Below are positions 43,667 to 53,062 of a stretch of 64,000 nucleotides of DNA, one piece after another. Source of the stretch: Pseudescherichia sp032055545 (GTDB taxonomy: Bacteria > Pseudomonadota > Gammaproteobacteria > Enterobacterales > Enterobacteriaceae). Within the stretch, counting starts at the first letter, position 1. Each line of letters opens with the position of its first letter. The DNA is taken from the NCBI GenBank assembly GCA_032055545.1, contig DAMBQR010000009.1, positions 1-64,000 of the forward strand. The letters are read 5' to 3'. Below the pieces are notes generated by a model that did no database searches, had not been told where the DNA came from, and saw only the letters and a program-made list of their open reading frames with translations. Position numbers and translations under genes: made by a program.

Positions 43667-43938
43667 AGAAATTTCTTATTTTTGGCGAACGAAGGGCCAT
43701 ATTACGCACAGCAAAAGCGACATTTCAATCTGTAACAGGGCGGGCGGGTGGCGATAAAAACGGCAAAAAGTGAATAATTTTCGTGCCTGAGTTTTCGCAT
43801 CTATGAAATGCTTCACAGAAATTGGATATCAGAAGATAAAACCAGATTTTGGTTAAATAAAAGTTACGGGCTGGTTTTTAATGCTGAAATGGGGGATTGG
43901 GCTGAAACTTTGCGTTTTGATTCAGCCCAATAGTACGG

Positions 43939-44979
43939 TTAAAGGGTCTCTTTACCCGGCATTTTCACGTCGTCTTTGTACTCTGCGGTGGCGATCCACG
44001 CCGCGCAGAACAGCGTCAGACGGGCAAAGAAGTAGAAGAAGGCCATGATACCGAGCACGGAGCCAAACGCCGCCCCTGACGGAGAGGTTACCAGCGAAGG
44101 CAGCGTCCAGGTCATGATGATCTTGATCACCTCAAAGCCGACCGCCGCAATCAGCGTGCCGCGAATCAGCGCCTTCTTGCGCGGGCGGTGGCGCGGCAGC
44201 CGCCAGAAGATCCAGAAGAAGAGCAGGAAATTAGCGCAGATGGAGATCGCCAGGCCAATCAGCTGCCAGGCCGGTTTAAGCCACTCGATATAGTCCAGAT
44301 AGAGGGCAGAGATGATCATCTGCTGGGCCGCGCCGGCGATAGAGGTGATGGAGAGGGTGATCACCAGTGCGATCAGCAGGCCAATCAGCGACACAAAGTC
44401 GCGGAAATACTTTACCCAGATCTTCTCACTGTCCTGGGGCGTACGCTCCCACTCGTCCCGGGACTGGGCGCGGATCGCCTCGCGCAGGTTGCCCATCCAG
44501 TTAATACCTGAGTAGAGCGCGACGGCGAGGCCGACAATACCGACGGTGGTACGCTGCTCTACGGCGGTTCTTATGGTGTTGCGCAGCGTATCGGCCAGGG
44601 TGCGGTCGCTGACGTTGAGCAGGATCTTATCAAAGATATCCTGCAGCAGCGTGGGGTGAGAGACCAGCACAAAACCCGCTGCGGCAAACGACACCATCAG
44701 GATGGGGATCATCGACAGGAACGAGAAGTAGGTGATGGCCGCGCCAAACTGGTTGCCCATTCGGTCATTGAAGCGTTCGGTGGCGCGGATCAGGTGTGCA
44801 ATCATCGGCCGACGCTGGATCTTCTCCGCCGCTTCGGTGACCGTCTCCACGACGCCCTCGGCCTTGCCGCTCAGCAGCGGCTCTGATTCAGCCTCGGGCT
44901 TATCGGTGGTATCGACCTTTTTGACAGGTTCGTAGTCCAGGTGTGGGACAGGTCGCTTGGCGCTATTTTCCGGGGTCAT
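43939..44979 (-). CDS. yhjD: YhjD, YihY/RNase BN-like inner-membrane protein
   Basis: A 346-residue inner-membrane protein of the YihY/UPF0761 (formerly RNase BN) family, with a soluble N-terminus of about 75 residues and six helices. Conserved features include DRMGNQFGAAITYFSFLSMIP. E. coli YhjD (337) has been linked genetically to tolerance of lipid A precursor-only (lipid IVA) mutants, suggesting a role in lipid or glycolipid export. Function here inferred from that similarity. Confidence 0.92.
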   Translation of the reverse strand: MTPENSAKRPVPHLDYEPVKKVDTTDKPEAESEPLLSGKAEGVVETVTEAAEKIQRRPMIAHLIRATERFNDRMGNQFGAAITYFSFLSMIPILMVSFAAAGFVLVSHPTLLQDIFDKILLNVSDRTLADTLRNTIRTAVEQRTTVGIVGLAVALYSGINWMGNLREAIRAQSRDEWERTPQDSEKIWVKYFRDFVSLIGLLIALVITLSITSIAGAAQQMIISALYLDYIEWLKPAWQLIGLAISICANFLLFFWIFWRLPRHRPRKKALIRGTLIAAVGFEVIKIIMTWTLPSLVTSPSGAAFGSVLGIMAFFYFFARLTLFCAAWIATAEYKDDVKMPGKETL

Positions 44980-45037
44980 CAGTACGGCTTCCTTCTCTGC
45001 TTAGCGTGATGTAACGCAAATTATAGACCCTCATCAC

Positions 45038-45946
45038 CTAAGCGGGTGAATCGACGTAATCCTTCATGACGCTCGTTAGCCACTCCATAAACAGGTGTAC
45101 CCGTCGGGAGAGGTTACGGCGATGAGGATAGATCAGCGAGACCGGCATCGGCTCGGCGCGGTACTGGGGCAGGATCTCTACCAGCTTGCCCTGGCGCAGG
45201 GCGTCACGTACGCCGGTGCGCGGGACCTGGATAATCCCCAGCCCTGCCAGGCACGCTGCATGGTAGGTCTCGGTGCTGTTGACCGTCAGAATGCCGCCGG
45301 TCTTGATCCAGCGTGTGGTGTTGTCCTGATAAAGCTCAAAGCCCTGCGGCCGGGTGCCAAGGTGCACGGCGTAGTGCACCACCGCATGAGAGGAGAGATC
45401 CTCCAGCGTCTCCGGATAACCAAAACGCTCCAGATAGCCCGGGCTGGCGCAGTTGATCACCGCCAGCCTGCCCAGCGGGCGGGCGATTAATCCGGAATCC
45501 TTCAGCGTGCCAACGCGCACCACGCAGTCAAAGCCCTCGCGGATCACATCCACCAGCCGGTCGCTGCTGCTTAGCTCAATCTCAATGCCGGGATACTGCT
45601 GTACAAAGGCGGGCAGGCGGGGGATCACCAGATTGCGTGCCACCCCTACCGGCATATCTACCCGCAGCTTGCCGCTGACGCTGGCGGGATCGTGGATAAA
45701 CAGGCCGTCCAGCTCGTCGAGGTTAGAGAGCAGATCCTTTGCCCGTTCGTAGTAGACCATGCCGTCCTGGGTGAGCTGAACCCGACGCGTAGTGCGGTGC
45801 AGCAGCTGGGTACCGAGATGGTTCTCCAGACTCTGGACCTGGCGCGAGACGCTGCCCTTGGGGACGCCAAGGGAGTCGGCAGCGCGGGAGAAGCTCGCCA
45901 GCTCTGCGACGCGAACAAAAAGCTGCATTGCGTAAATTTTATCCAT
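45038..45946 (-). CDS. yhjC: YhjC, LysR-family regulator
   Basis: A 302-residue LysR-type transcription factor matching E. coli YhjC: N-terminal winged helix-turn-helix at about 1-60 (FSRAADSLGVPKGSVSRQVQSLE) and a C-terminal effector-binding domain. It is divergent from the short-chain dehydrogenase gene at 46066 with about 120 bases between starts, so it likely regulates that gene and itself. The inducer is unknown. Confidence 0.92.
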   Translation of the reverse strand: MDKIYAMQLFVRVAELASFSRAADSLGVPKGSVSRQVQSLENHLGTQLLHRTTRRVQLTQDGMVYYERAKDLLSNLDELDGLFIHDPASVSGKLRVDMPVGVARNLVIPRLPAFVQQYPGIEIELSSSDRLVDVIREGFDCVVRVGTLKDSGLIARPLGRLAVINCASPGYLERFGYPETLEDLSSHAVVHYAVHLGTRPQGFELYQDNTTRWIKTGGILTVNSTETYHAACLAGLGIIQVPRTGVRDALRQGKLVEILPQYRAEPMPVSLIYPHRRNLSRRVHLFMEWLTSVMKDYVDSPA

Positions 45947-46065
45947 CCTTGCCGCCCGGTGTTGTTATAAATGAAACAGTGAAGCGTATTCAGCAGACTT
46001 TATTGTTTATCTACCACCTAATAAGCTCTTTCTCAATCACCCCACCATCAGAAATGAGGTTTCTT

Positions 46066-46824
46066 ATGACGCATCGTATTGCATTAGTGACCGGCGGCAG
46101 CCGTGGACTGGGAAAAAACGCCGCATTGAAGCTGGCAGAGAAGGGCGTGGATATTATCCTGACGTGGAATAGTCAGGAGAAAGATGCGCAGGACGTGGTA
46201 CGCGAAATTGAGCTGAAAGGCGCGAGGGCTGTGGCTTTGCAGCTCAATGTCGGGGATAGCGCCAGCTTTCCTGACTTCACCCGTCAGGTGCAGGCGCAGC
46301 TAAAACAGACCTGGCAGCGCGACACCTTTGATTACTTAATAAACAACGCCGGCATCGGCCTGCACGCGGCCTTTACCGAGACCACCGAGGTGCAGTTTGA
46401 CCAGCTGGTGAACATCCATCTTAAGGGACCGTTCTTTCTGACCCAGCATCTGCTGCCGCTGATTAAAAACGGCGGGCGGATCCTGAACGTATCCAGCGGC
46501 CTGGCGCGCTTTGCCCTGCCGGGTTATGCGGCCTATGCGGCGATGAAAGGGGCGATGGAAGTCTTAACCCGCTACCAGGCAAAAGAGTTAGGGGCGCGCG
46601 GCATCTCGGTCAATATCATTGCGCCAGGGGCTATCGAGACCGATTTTGGCGGCGGACGGGTACGTGATGACGAGCAGCTAAACCAGTTTGTCGCCTCGCA
46701 AACGGCGCTGGGGCGCACGGGCCTACCGGATGATATCGGCGACGCGGTAGCGGCATTGCTGAGCGATGAGCTGGGATGGATGAACGCCCAGCGCGTTGAG
46801 GTCTCGGGAGGAATGTTCCTGTAA
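46066..46824 (+). CDS. Short-chain dehydrogenase/reductase
   Basis: A 252-residue cytoplasmic SDR oxidoreductase. Start at the ATG behind GAGGT (spacing 5); longer upstream readings run into the yhjC promoter. The cofactor motif TGGSRGLG lies at residues 10-17, NNAGIG near 93-98, and the catalytic Ser with YAAMK (Tyr-x3-Lys) near 155-161. Basic residues after the glycine motif hint at NADP(H). Substrate unknown. It stands divergent to the LysR gene yhjC, the usual regulator-target pairing. Confidence 0.88.
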   Translation: MTHRIALVTGGSRGLGKNAALKLAEKGVDIILTWNSQEKDAQDVVREIELKGARAVALQLNVGDSASFPDFTRQVQAQLKQTWQRDTFDYLINNAGIGLHAAFTETTEVQFDQLVNIHLKGPFFLTQHLLPLIKNGGRILNVSSGLARFALPGYAAYAAMKGAMEVLTRYQAKELGARGISVNIIAPGAIETDFGGGRVRDDEQLNQFVASQTALGRTGLPDDIGDAVAALLSDELGWMNAQRVEVSGGMFL

Positions 46825-46836
46825 GAGAGTGGAAAT

Positions 46837-46866
46837 GCCCGGTGGCGCAAGCTTACCGGGCCTACG
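46837..46866. repeat. REP element
   Basis: GCCCGGTGGCG pairs with ACCGGGC around CAAGCTT, between the converging dehydrogenase and YgiW-like genes. Confidence 0.75.
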
Positions 46867-46873
46867 AAACGCG

Positions 46874-47272
46874 TTACTCTTTCTGGAAGTGATGCACTTT
46901 AATACGGGGCGGGTTCTGTTTTTTATCCAGCGAGCCGCTGATGCCTACCAGGTGATCCGGGCTAACTTCACGCTCGGCAAAAACCGCCATCGGAATATAG
47001 ACGTCAATTTCGCCCGTCTTGTCGCGGAAGGTATAGATATCGTTACCTTTTTTCGCGATCAGATTCCCGCGCAAGGAGACGGTACCGCCATCGTGCAGCT
47101 CCAGCGCCTGTTTAATGTTCATGGTACGGGCATCTTCAATGCCGCGATAGCCGTCGTCGAGCTTATGTGGCGGCGGCGGTGCTTTATCCATATTCAGCCC
47201 CGGTGAGTCTTCGGCCAGTGCCGGAAGGGTGAATAAGGCGGCCACCGTGGCAGCAAGTAACATTTTCTTCAT
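46874..47272 (-). CDS. YgiW/YdeI-family periplasmic OB-fold stress protein
   Basis: A 132-residue protein with a signal peptide (MKKMLLAATVAALFTLP, cut after ALA) and one BOF/OB-fold domain: TVSLRGNLIAKKGNDIYTFRD then GEIDVYIP. Relatives such as YdeI/OmdA and YgiW contribute to tolerance of peroxide, cationic peptides and other envelope stress. AAGGAG lies 6-7 bases before the start. This copy is neither in the ygiW-qseBC nor in the ydeI context, so no symbol is given. Confidence 0.9.
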   Translation of the reverse strand: MKKMLLAATVAALFTLPALAEDSPGLNMDKAPPPPHKLDDGYRGIEDARTMNIKQALELHDGGTVSLRGNLIAKKGNDIYTFRDKTGEIDVYIPMAVFAEREVSPDHLVGISGSLDKKQNPPRIKVHHFQKE

Positions 47273-47498
47273 AGATACTCCTTTCGCATGTGCCTCAGAT
47301 ACCTCTCTTCTAAGCCTGGCATAGGAAATTCCGCTGTGGATAAGGAATGCTCTGTTTTATTTCCCTTCGTCTTTTATTAACTGCATCACTGATATTTAAT
47401 TGAAAGTCGCCTATCATCTAACTAGCTGGAATTTAAGATAAATTAAGCTGCGTAGACGGCTGGCATTAACTTTCGCTAATTGTGGTTAAGGGAAAATA

Positions 47499-49097
47499 AT
47501 GACATACAGCACATCGCTCAGGATCCGCGAACAATTCGAAACCTGCCTTGGAATTATTCGTCAGGCGTCTATCGAAATTCTCTTACTGCTGGATGTTCGG
47601 GTCAGCGAAGGCAAGGATCCGCGCTGGTTCCTCGAGCAGCTGGAGAATGCCCGTCAGGGCCTCGGCGGCTGGGGCGCGGTAGCGCAGCGGCTGAAGCTCA
47701 ACGACGCCGAGCTGACCCAGTTCACCATGCAGCTCCGCCATCTGCAGCAGCTGGTTCCCCAGTATGAGAGCGGCCAGGACGTCAGCGAAAATCAGCTGAT
47801 CGCCGCGCTGCGCTTTGTCACCGCCCTGGAGCATCTTCGTCTGCAGCAGCCGGTATTAACCTATCCCACCTCAACGGAGACGGTAAATGGCGAAGCGCAG
47901 CTTAAGGGGCTGGCGCAGCTGCGCGCTCTGGAGCAGATGATTAGCGGGCTGGTCTATGCCGCCTGGCCGGACGGCGTGAAGCTGCGGAACCATCTCAAAA
48001 CCCAGTTCGGTCAGGATCGCGTCCGTCGCTGGCTTAAGCTGGGCGAGCGCAACGACGTGCTCAGCGGGATGCTGTTTAGCGAGCTGGCCGTGATGCTGGT
48101 GGATAAGAAAGAGTTCTCCCGCCACTACGCTCCGCTGTTTAATGACAGCTCGGTACTGACGCTGTTTGCCGACCCGCGTAAGACCCTGCAAACCTTCCTC
48201 GACGACATTCGCCAGATCCGCAATACCCTTACCGCGCAGCAGCCGCTCTCTGCCATCCAGCTTAATTTGCTGGACACCTACTATCCACAGATTGCCGCCC
48301 CGGTTCAGCGCGCTTTCAACGAGGGCCGCACCGCCGTTAACCCGGCCAGCCTGTTAACCACCGACGCGGGCGAACTGGAGACCTTTAAGGCGCGGACAGT
48401 GAAAAAGGCACGCGCCGGCGGGGATATTTTCGAGGTGCGTGATGACATTGAACGGCCCGAGCGTCGCGCCGTCCGCACGCCGGAGCAGCGCGTACGTCTG
48501 GTGTCCGGCATTCTCTGGGGCGCGGTTGGCGTAATGGTGCTGGTGATGATCGGCGGTGGCATCATGATGATAAACAGTACCCCGGCTGCACGGGCGGTAA
48601 GCGAGCCTCCGGCGCAGACCCAGGTGCTGACCGATACGGAAAACGAATATGACACGCCTACCTCACGCATGCAGCTAACACGGATGGGCATCACCTGGGA
48701 TGAGAGCAATCTTCGCTCGGCAATAGACCGCAACGATACCCGCGTGGCCCAGCTGTTTCTGAAAGGAGGGATGGACTGGAAGCTCTCATGGACTGAGCAG
48801 GCGCTATCGGCGGGTAATGACGAGGTGCTGACGCTGCTGTTGCGCTATCAGCGACAGATGGATGAGCCGCGTCCCTGCCGCCGCTTTACCACCACTCTCG
48901 GTCATGCCATGTTGAACGGAGAAAAACTCACCGGGCAGCGGAAGGATTACCTGCGCGCCTTCTGTACCCGCTCTGCCGTTGTCGAGCGGCAGCGCTACGA
49001 AACCGAACAGGCAAAAATACGTAATAAAACGCAGCCTGATGAGAGTACCCGCCGGTGGCTGGACATTCAGACTGCGATCTATAACGTTATTCGCTAG
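47499..49097 (+). CDS. STY4199-type HEPN-like membrane protein
   Basis: A 532-residue protein recalled as the STY4199 family described in Salmonella, annotated as HEPN domain-containing. Residues 1-310 are alpha-helical and soluble, with a HEPN-like segment RQIRNTLTAQQ (R241, N242) in which the usual histidine is replaced. One membrane helix lies at about 335-360 and a C-terminal soluble part follows with ankyrin-like spacing (IDRNDTRVAQLFLKGG, SAGNDEVLTLLLRYQ). Function unknown. It converges with treF and shares no operon. Confidence 0.72.
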   Translation: MTYSTSLRIREQFETCLGIIRQASIEILLLLDVRVSEGKDPRWFLEQLENARQGLGGWGAVAQRLKLNDAELTQFTMQLRHLQQLVPQYESGQDVSENQLIAALRFVTALEHLRLQQPVLTYPTSTETVNGEAQLKGLAQLRALEQMISGLVYAAWPDGVKLRNHLKTQFGQDRVRRWLKLGERNDVLSGMLFSELAVMLVDKKEFSRHYAPLFNDSSVLTLFADPRKTLQTFLDDIRQIRNTLTAQQPLSAIQLNLLDTYYPQIAAPVQRAFNEGRTAVNPASLLTTDAGELETFKARTVKKARAGGDIFEVRDDIERPERRAVRTPEQRVRLVSGILWGAVGVMVLVMIGGGIMMINSTPAARAVSEPPAQTQVLTDTENEYDTPTSRMQLTRMGITWDESNLRSAIDRNDTRVAQLFLKGGMDWKLSWTEQALSAGNDEVLTLLLRYQRQMDEPRPCRRFTTTLGHAMLNGEKLTGQRKDYLRAFCTRSAVVERQRYETEQAKIRNKTQPDESTRRWLDIQTAIYNVIR

Positions 49098-49123
49098 TGG
49101 ATTACCCGTTGATAAATAAGGGC

Positions 49124-50773
49124 TTACGGTTCCCCGTATAGCCCAATCAAGCGACGTACCACGCCGTTGCTCCAGCCAAAGCCATCCTGCAACGGGTACT
49201 CACCGCCGCCACCCTCACGCGGCGTGCCACTGGCAATGTGGTACTTCTCAATCAGCTTGTGATGCTGCTTATAGAAGCCGTTGACGGTGTTTAACCAGCA
49301 GTGAGCGATCTCATCGCCAAGGGCGTCGTTACCGTACAGCTTGAAGCCCTGGATAGCCATCCACTGCAGCGGTGCCCAGCCGTTGGGTTTATCCCACTGC
49401 TCGCCGGTTTCATACTCTGTAGCCATCATGCCGCCCGGGGTTAGCAGGCGTTCACGTACCGCCACCGCTATCCGATCGGCCTGCTCATGGGTAGTCATAC
49501 CCACGTAGAGCGGCACAATACTTGCCGCAGAGAAGAGGGCCTGTTCACCACGCCGCCAGTCATAGTCGCGGTAGCACCCTTTCTCCTCATCCCACAGGTA
49601 CTTGTTAACCGCTGCGCGGCGATCGCTGGCGCGCTGGCGGAACATGGCTTCGCCCTCGCGGTCACCCTTCAGCCCGGAGAGGTTAGCGATGGTGCTCTCG
49701 AGCTTGAACAGAAAGGCGTTCAGGTCGATAGGGATAAACTGCGTCGTGCGGATGCTGGCCAGACGCTGGGTATCCCGCAGCCAGCGGGAGGAGTAGTCCC
49801 AGCCGGACTCTGCCCCGGCGCGCAGGTCACGATAGACCTCGCTCGGCGGACGGCCCGAGTGCTTCGCTGTCTCCACGTCCTCAATCCAGGACTCATCGCG
49901 TGGCGTGTCACGGTCATCCCAGTAGCGGTTGAGCAGAGAGCCGTCCGGCATCCGCACCGCATGGCGATAGGCCTGGTTGAGGTTCAGCGACTCGGCACCA
50001 TCCATCCAGAAAGCGTACTCCATCAGCAGGTGCTCATAGTAGCGCCGCGCCCCACGCACGCCATCCTCTTCGAACAGCTCCACCATCAGTGCGAACACCG
50101 GCGGCTGGGAGCGGCTCAGATAATAGGTACGGTTACCGTTCGGGATATGCCCGTACTTTTCAATCATCCACGCAAAGTTGTCTGCCATACACTTCAGCAG
50201 ATCGTTACGGCCGCTCTCGGCCAGTCCCAGCATGGTGAAGTAGGAGTCCCAGTAGTAGGTTTCGCTAAACCGTCCGCCGGGCACGATATAGGCCTGCGGC
50301 AGGGCCAGCAGCGACGACCACGGAATGTGATCCTGCGGCTCGCGGGTCAGCACCGGCCATAGCTGGTCGATATGCTCCTTCAGCGAGTTTTCTGGGTTAG
50401 AGACATACTGGCTATCCATCTGTACCGGGAGCCAGAAGTGTCTTGAAACAAACAGGCGCAGGTCAAAGTCAGGTCTGCGCTTGATACGACGATAGCGGAT
50501 TAGGATATCGAGCGGATCCATTCTTGGCGCACAGTCAGGGAAAGTTTTGCTGTCGGCAAAGAGGCCTGAAGACTGTACCTGCTCAAATAGCTCCAGATAA
50601 CGATCGGCGGGGGTCAGCGCGTCAGAAGCGGGCAACCCCTCGATCATCTCCGGTTCCGGTTCCGCCTCGATCATTTCATCCAGTTTTAATTCGCAAGGAT
50701 CGGTCTCGTAGCGGATCTTCTCCTCGATCTCGAATTCGACAGACTCAGCAAGCTGTAGTTTCTGGTTGAACAT
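49124..50773 (-). CDS. treF: Cytoplasmic trehalase TreF
   Basis: GH37 enzyme hydrolysing trehalose to two glucoses in the cytoplasm; 549 residues, identical in length to E. coli TreF and without a signal peptide, unlike periplasmic TreA. Both trehalase signatures are present: PGGRFSETYYWDSY at about 171-184 and QWDKPNGWAP near 456-465, plus the glycine-rich EGGGGEYPLQ. The N-terminal acidic stretch EMIEAEPEPEMIEG is typical of TreF. Divergent from nothing; promoter expected in 50774-51005. Confidence 0.97.
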   Translation of the reverse strand: MFNQKLQLAESVEFEIEEKIRYETDPCELKLDEMIEAEPEPEMIEGLPASDALTPADRYLELFEQVQSSGLFADSKTFPDCAPRMDPLDILIRYRRIKRRPDFDLRLFVSRHFWLPVQMDSQYVSNPENSLKEHIDQLWPVLTREPQDHIPWSSLLALPQAYIVPGGRFSETYYWDSYFTMLGLAESGRNDLLKCMADNFAWMIEKYGHIPNGNRTYYLSRSQPPVFALMVELFEEDGVRGARRYYEHLLMEYAFWMDGAESLNLNQAYRHAVRMPDGSLLNRYWDDRDTPRDESWIEDVETAKHSGRPPSEVYRDLRAGAESGWDYSSRWLRDTQRLASIRTTQFIPIDLNAFLFKLESTIANLSGLKGDREGEAMFRQRASDRRAAVNKYLWDEEKGCYRDYDWRRGEQALFSAASIVPLYVGMTTHEQADRIAVAVRERLLTPGGMMATEYETGEQWDKPNGWAPLQWMAIQGFKLYGNDALGDEIAHCWLNTVNGFYKQHHKLIEKYHIASGTPREGGGGEYPLQDGFGWSNGVVRRLIGLYGEP

Positions 50774-51005
50774 ATAGTGGCGACCTCCGGATGGCGTCGT
50801 AAAAAGATCGGGTTTTCCCGGTTGTTATTTAATTCTAAAGTTTAGTCATTTGATATGGGTATTGAAGTACAAAGTGTGCGCAAGATCACAATTACACATG
50901 CTGATTTGTAAAGAGATGTGCGATAGCTTTTTGTTTTTAAAAGTAAAATTGCGACATTGCAGCCTGGCTAAACAGACTGCATTTTCAGAGCATTCAAGAT
51001 AACGT

Positions 51006-51443
51006 TTAACCGCTAAACGGTTTTACCACCGCTAAAGCCACAACGATGATAACGGACACTACGGTGAGCCAGGCAGCGTTACGTGCCAGCAGGGACACGG
51101 TAGAGGTTTCGCCGGTGGCGAGTCTGCGCAGCGACCCCGACAGGATGCCGTGCACCGCCGAGAGGAACACCAGTACCGCCAGCTTAATGCCTAACCAGAG
51201 CGGCAGCAGCCAGTCGCCTTTTAAAATCAGCGCGATACCAAAGGCCCACAGCAGGATCATGGCCGGTGAGGTGACGAACCGGTTCCAGCGGCGCGCATAT
51301 TCTAGTAGGGGATCGCTACTGCCTTTTGCCACCACGCTGCGGCTCTGGGACCATGCCACGACGATCGCTGCCATCATAAAGATGCCGCCCAGCCAAATCA
51401 CGCCCGCCATAATATGTAGGGCGTTTAACCAACGGTAGTCCAT
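51006..51443 (-). CDS. CopD-like small membrane protein
   Basis: A 145-residue inner-membrane protein with four predicted helices (about 8-28, 58-76, 80-100, 120-140). Start chosen at MDYRWLNALHI behind AAAGGAGAG; a longer reading to 51599 runs into REP sequence. The N-terminal LNALHIMAGVIWLGGIF with a histidine in the first helix, and KLAVLVFLSAVHG later, fit the CopD/HemJ-like group of putative haem- or copper-linked membrane proteins. Function not proven. Confidence 0.78.
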   Translation of the reverse strand: MDYRWLNALHIMAGVIWLGGIFMMAAIVVAWSQSRSVVAKGSSDPLLEYARRWNRFVTSPAMILLWAFGIALILKGDWLLPLWLGIKLAVLVFLSAVHGILSGSLRRLATGETSTVSLLARNAAWLTVVSVIIVVALAVVKPFSG

Positions 51444-51541
51444 CTGCTCTCCTTTGAGCCGTAATCTTATTGTTGTAATTGCGATCATACTCCGGGCCAG
51501 GGGAGCACGAAAGGGGTTCAGCAGCTTGCGCACTGAAACAA

Positions 51542-51617
51542 CGTAGGCTGGGTAAGGCGTTAGCCGCCACCCGTCATTACGAACGAGGCCTGATAGCACT
51601 ACGCTTATCAGGCCTGC
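51542..51617. repeat. Two REP elements (BIME) between gor and the CopD-like gene
   Basis: First copy GTAGGCTGGGTAAGGCG at 51543 onward; second copy GGCCTGATAGC / GCTTATCAGGCC at 51587-51617, related to the unit at 4035. Confidence 0.75.
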
Positions 51618-51640
51618 GATCCCAGCGCTTTTAAAGAACC

Positions 51641-52993
51641 TTAGCGCATCGTCACAAACTCTTCCGCCGCCGTAGGGTGGATTGCCACGGTATTATCAAA
51701 GTCTTTTTTCGTTGCGCCCATCTTCAGCGCGACGGCGAAGCCCTGCAGGATCTCATCCATGCCCTGGCCAATGCCGTGAATGCCGACAATCTTCTCTTCC
51801 GGACCGACGCAGACCAGCTTCATCCGGCACGCCTGGCGGTGCAGGGTGACGGCGGTGTACATGGCGGTAAAGGAGGAGGTGTAGACCTTCACCTGGTCAT
51901 CGCCGTACTGCTCGCGCGCCTGCGGCTCGGTCAGACCCACGGTGCCGATGGGCGGATGGCTAAAGACCACGGTAGGAATGTTGCTGTAGTCCAGATGCTC
52001 GTCCGGCTTGTTGTTGAACAGACGCTCGGAGAGACGACGGCCTGCCGCCACCGCAACCGGCGTTAGCTCTACCGCACCGGTGTTATCACCTACCGCATAG
52101 ATCCCTGCAACGTTAGTGTTCTGGAACTTATCGACGATGATGTGGCCTTTATCGTTGGTTTTCACCCCGGTAACCGCCAGGTTGAAGGTATCGTTAGCCG
52201 GTTCGCGGCCAATCGCCCAGATCAGGCAGTCAACGGTCTCGCTACGGCCATCTTCCATCTCCAGGGTCAGGCTGCCATCGCTGTTTTTCACTACCGCTTT
52301 CGGCGTGGCATTGGTATGCAGCGTCGGGCCGTCAGCCTGGATTGTCTCAACCAGCGTCTCAACGATCAGCGGATCGAAGCTGCGCAGCGGGGCATGCTTA
52401 CGCACAAACAGGTGCGTCTCTGCCCCCAGGCCGTGCAGCACGCCTGCCAGCTCAACGGCGATATAACCCGCACCGACTACAGCAACGCGTTTCGGCAGGG
52501 CCGTAAGCTCGAAGAAGCCGTCGGAGTCGATGCCGTGCTCAACGCCCGGAATATCCGGGTAGCTCGGACGCCCACCGGTGGCGATCAGGATATGATCGGC
52601 GGTGATGGTCTCGCCGTTGACCTCAACGGTTTTGGCATCGACAAAGCGGGCAAAGCCGCGGATCACATCCACGTTATTTTTACCCAGCACGTTCTCATAG
52701 GAGCTGTGGATGCGGTCAATATAGGCGGTGCGGCTGGCCACCAGGCGCTGCCAGTCAAAGTTATTGATGGTGGCGTCAAAGCCGTAGTCCGGACCGTAGA
52801 GGTTGACCGCTTCGGCAATCTGCGAGGCGTGCCACATCACTTTTTTCGGCACGCAGCCTACGTTCACGCAGGTTCCGCCCAGCTCTTTCGCTTCAATCAG
52901 GGCGCATTTTTGGCCGTACATGGCCGCACGGTTAATAGACGCAATACCGCCGCTGCCGCCGCCAATGGCGATATAGTCGTAGTGCTTAGTCAT
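51641..52993 (-). CDS. gor: Glutathione reductase Gor
   Basis: NADPH-dependent flavoenzyme that reduces glutathione disulphide; 450 residues as in E. coli. FAD motif GGGSGG at 11-16, redox-active disulphide C42/C47 in GGTCVNVGCVPK, NADPH-binding GAGYIAVEL, and the C-terminal active-site histidine segment IHPTAAEE are all intact. Transcribed in the same direction as rlmJ, 69 bases downstream of it. Confidence 0.98.
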   Translation of the reverse strand: MTKHYDYIAIGGGSGGIASINRAAMYGQKCALIEAKELGGTCVNVGCVPKKVMWHASQIAEAVNLYGPDYGFDATINNFDWQRLVASRTAYIDRIHSSYENVLGKNNVDVIRGFARFVDAKTVEVNGETITADHILIATGGRPSYPDIPGVEHGIDSDGFFELTALPKRVAVVGAGYIAVELAGVLHGLGAETHLFVRKHAPLRSFDPLIVETLVETIQADGPTLHTNATPKAVVKNSDGSLTLEMEDGRSETVDCLIWAIGREPANDTFNLAVTGVKTNDKGHIIVDKFQNTNVAGIYAVGDNTGAVELTPVAVAAGRRLSERLFNNKPDEHLDYSNIPTVVFSHPPIGTVGLTEPQAREQYGDDQVKVYTSSFTAMYTAVTLHRQACRMKLVCVGPEEKIVGIHGIGQGMDEILQGFAVALKMGATKKDFDNTVAIHPTAAEEFVTMR

Positions 52994-53062
52994 AACGTTT
53001 CCTTAGTGAATTTTTGCTTAGAGTGTAACGCGATGCCCTTAAGGTTCCACCGATGGCTGTGA

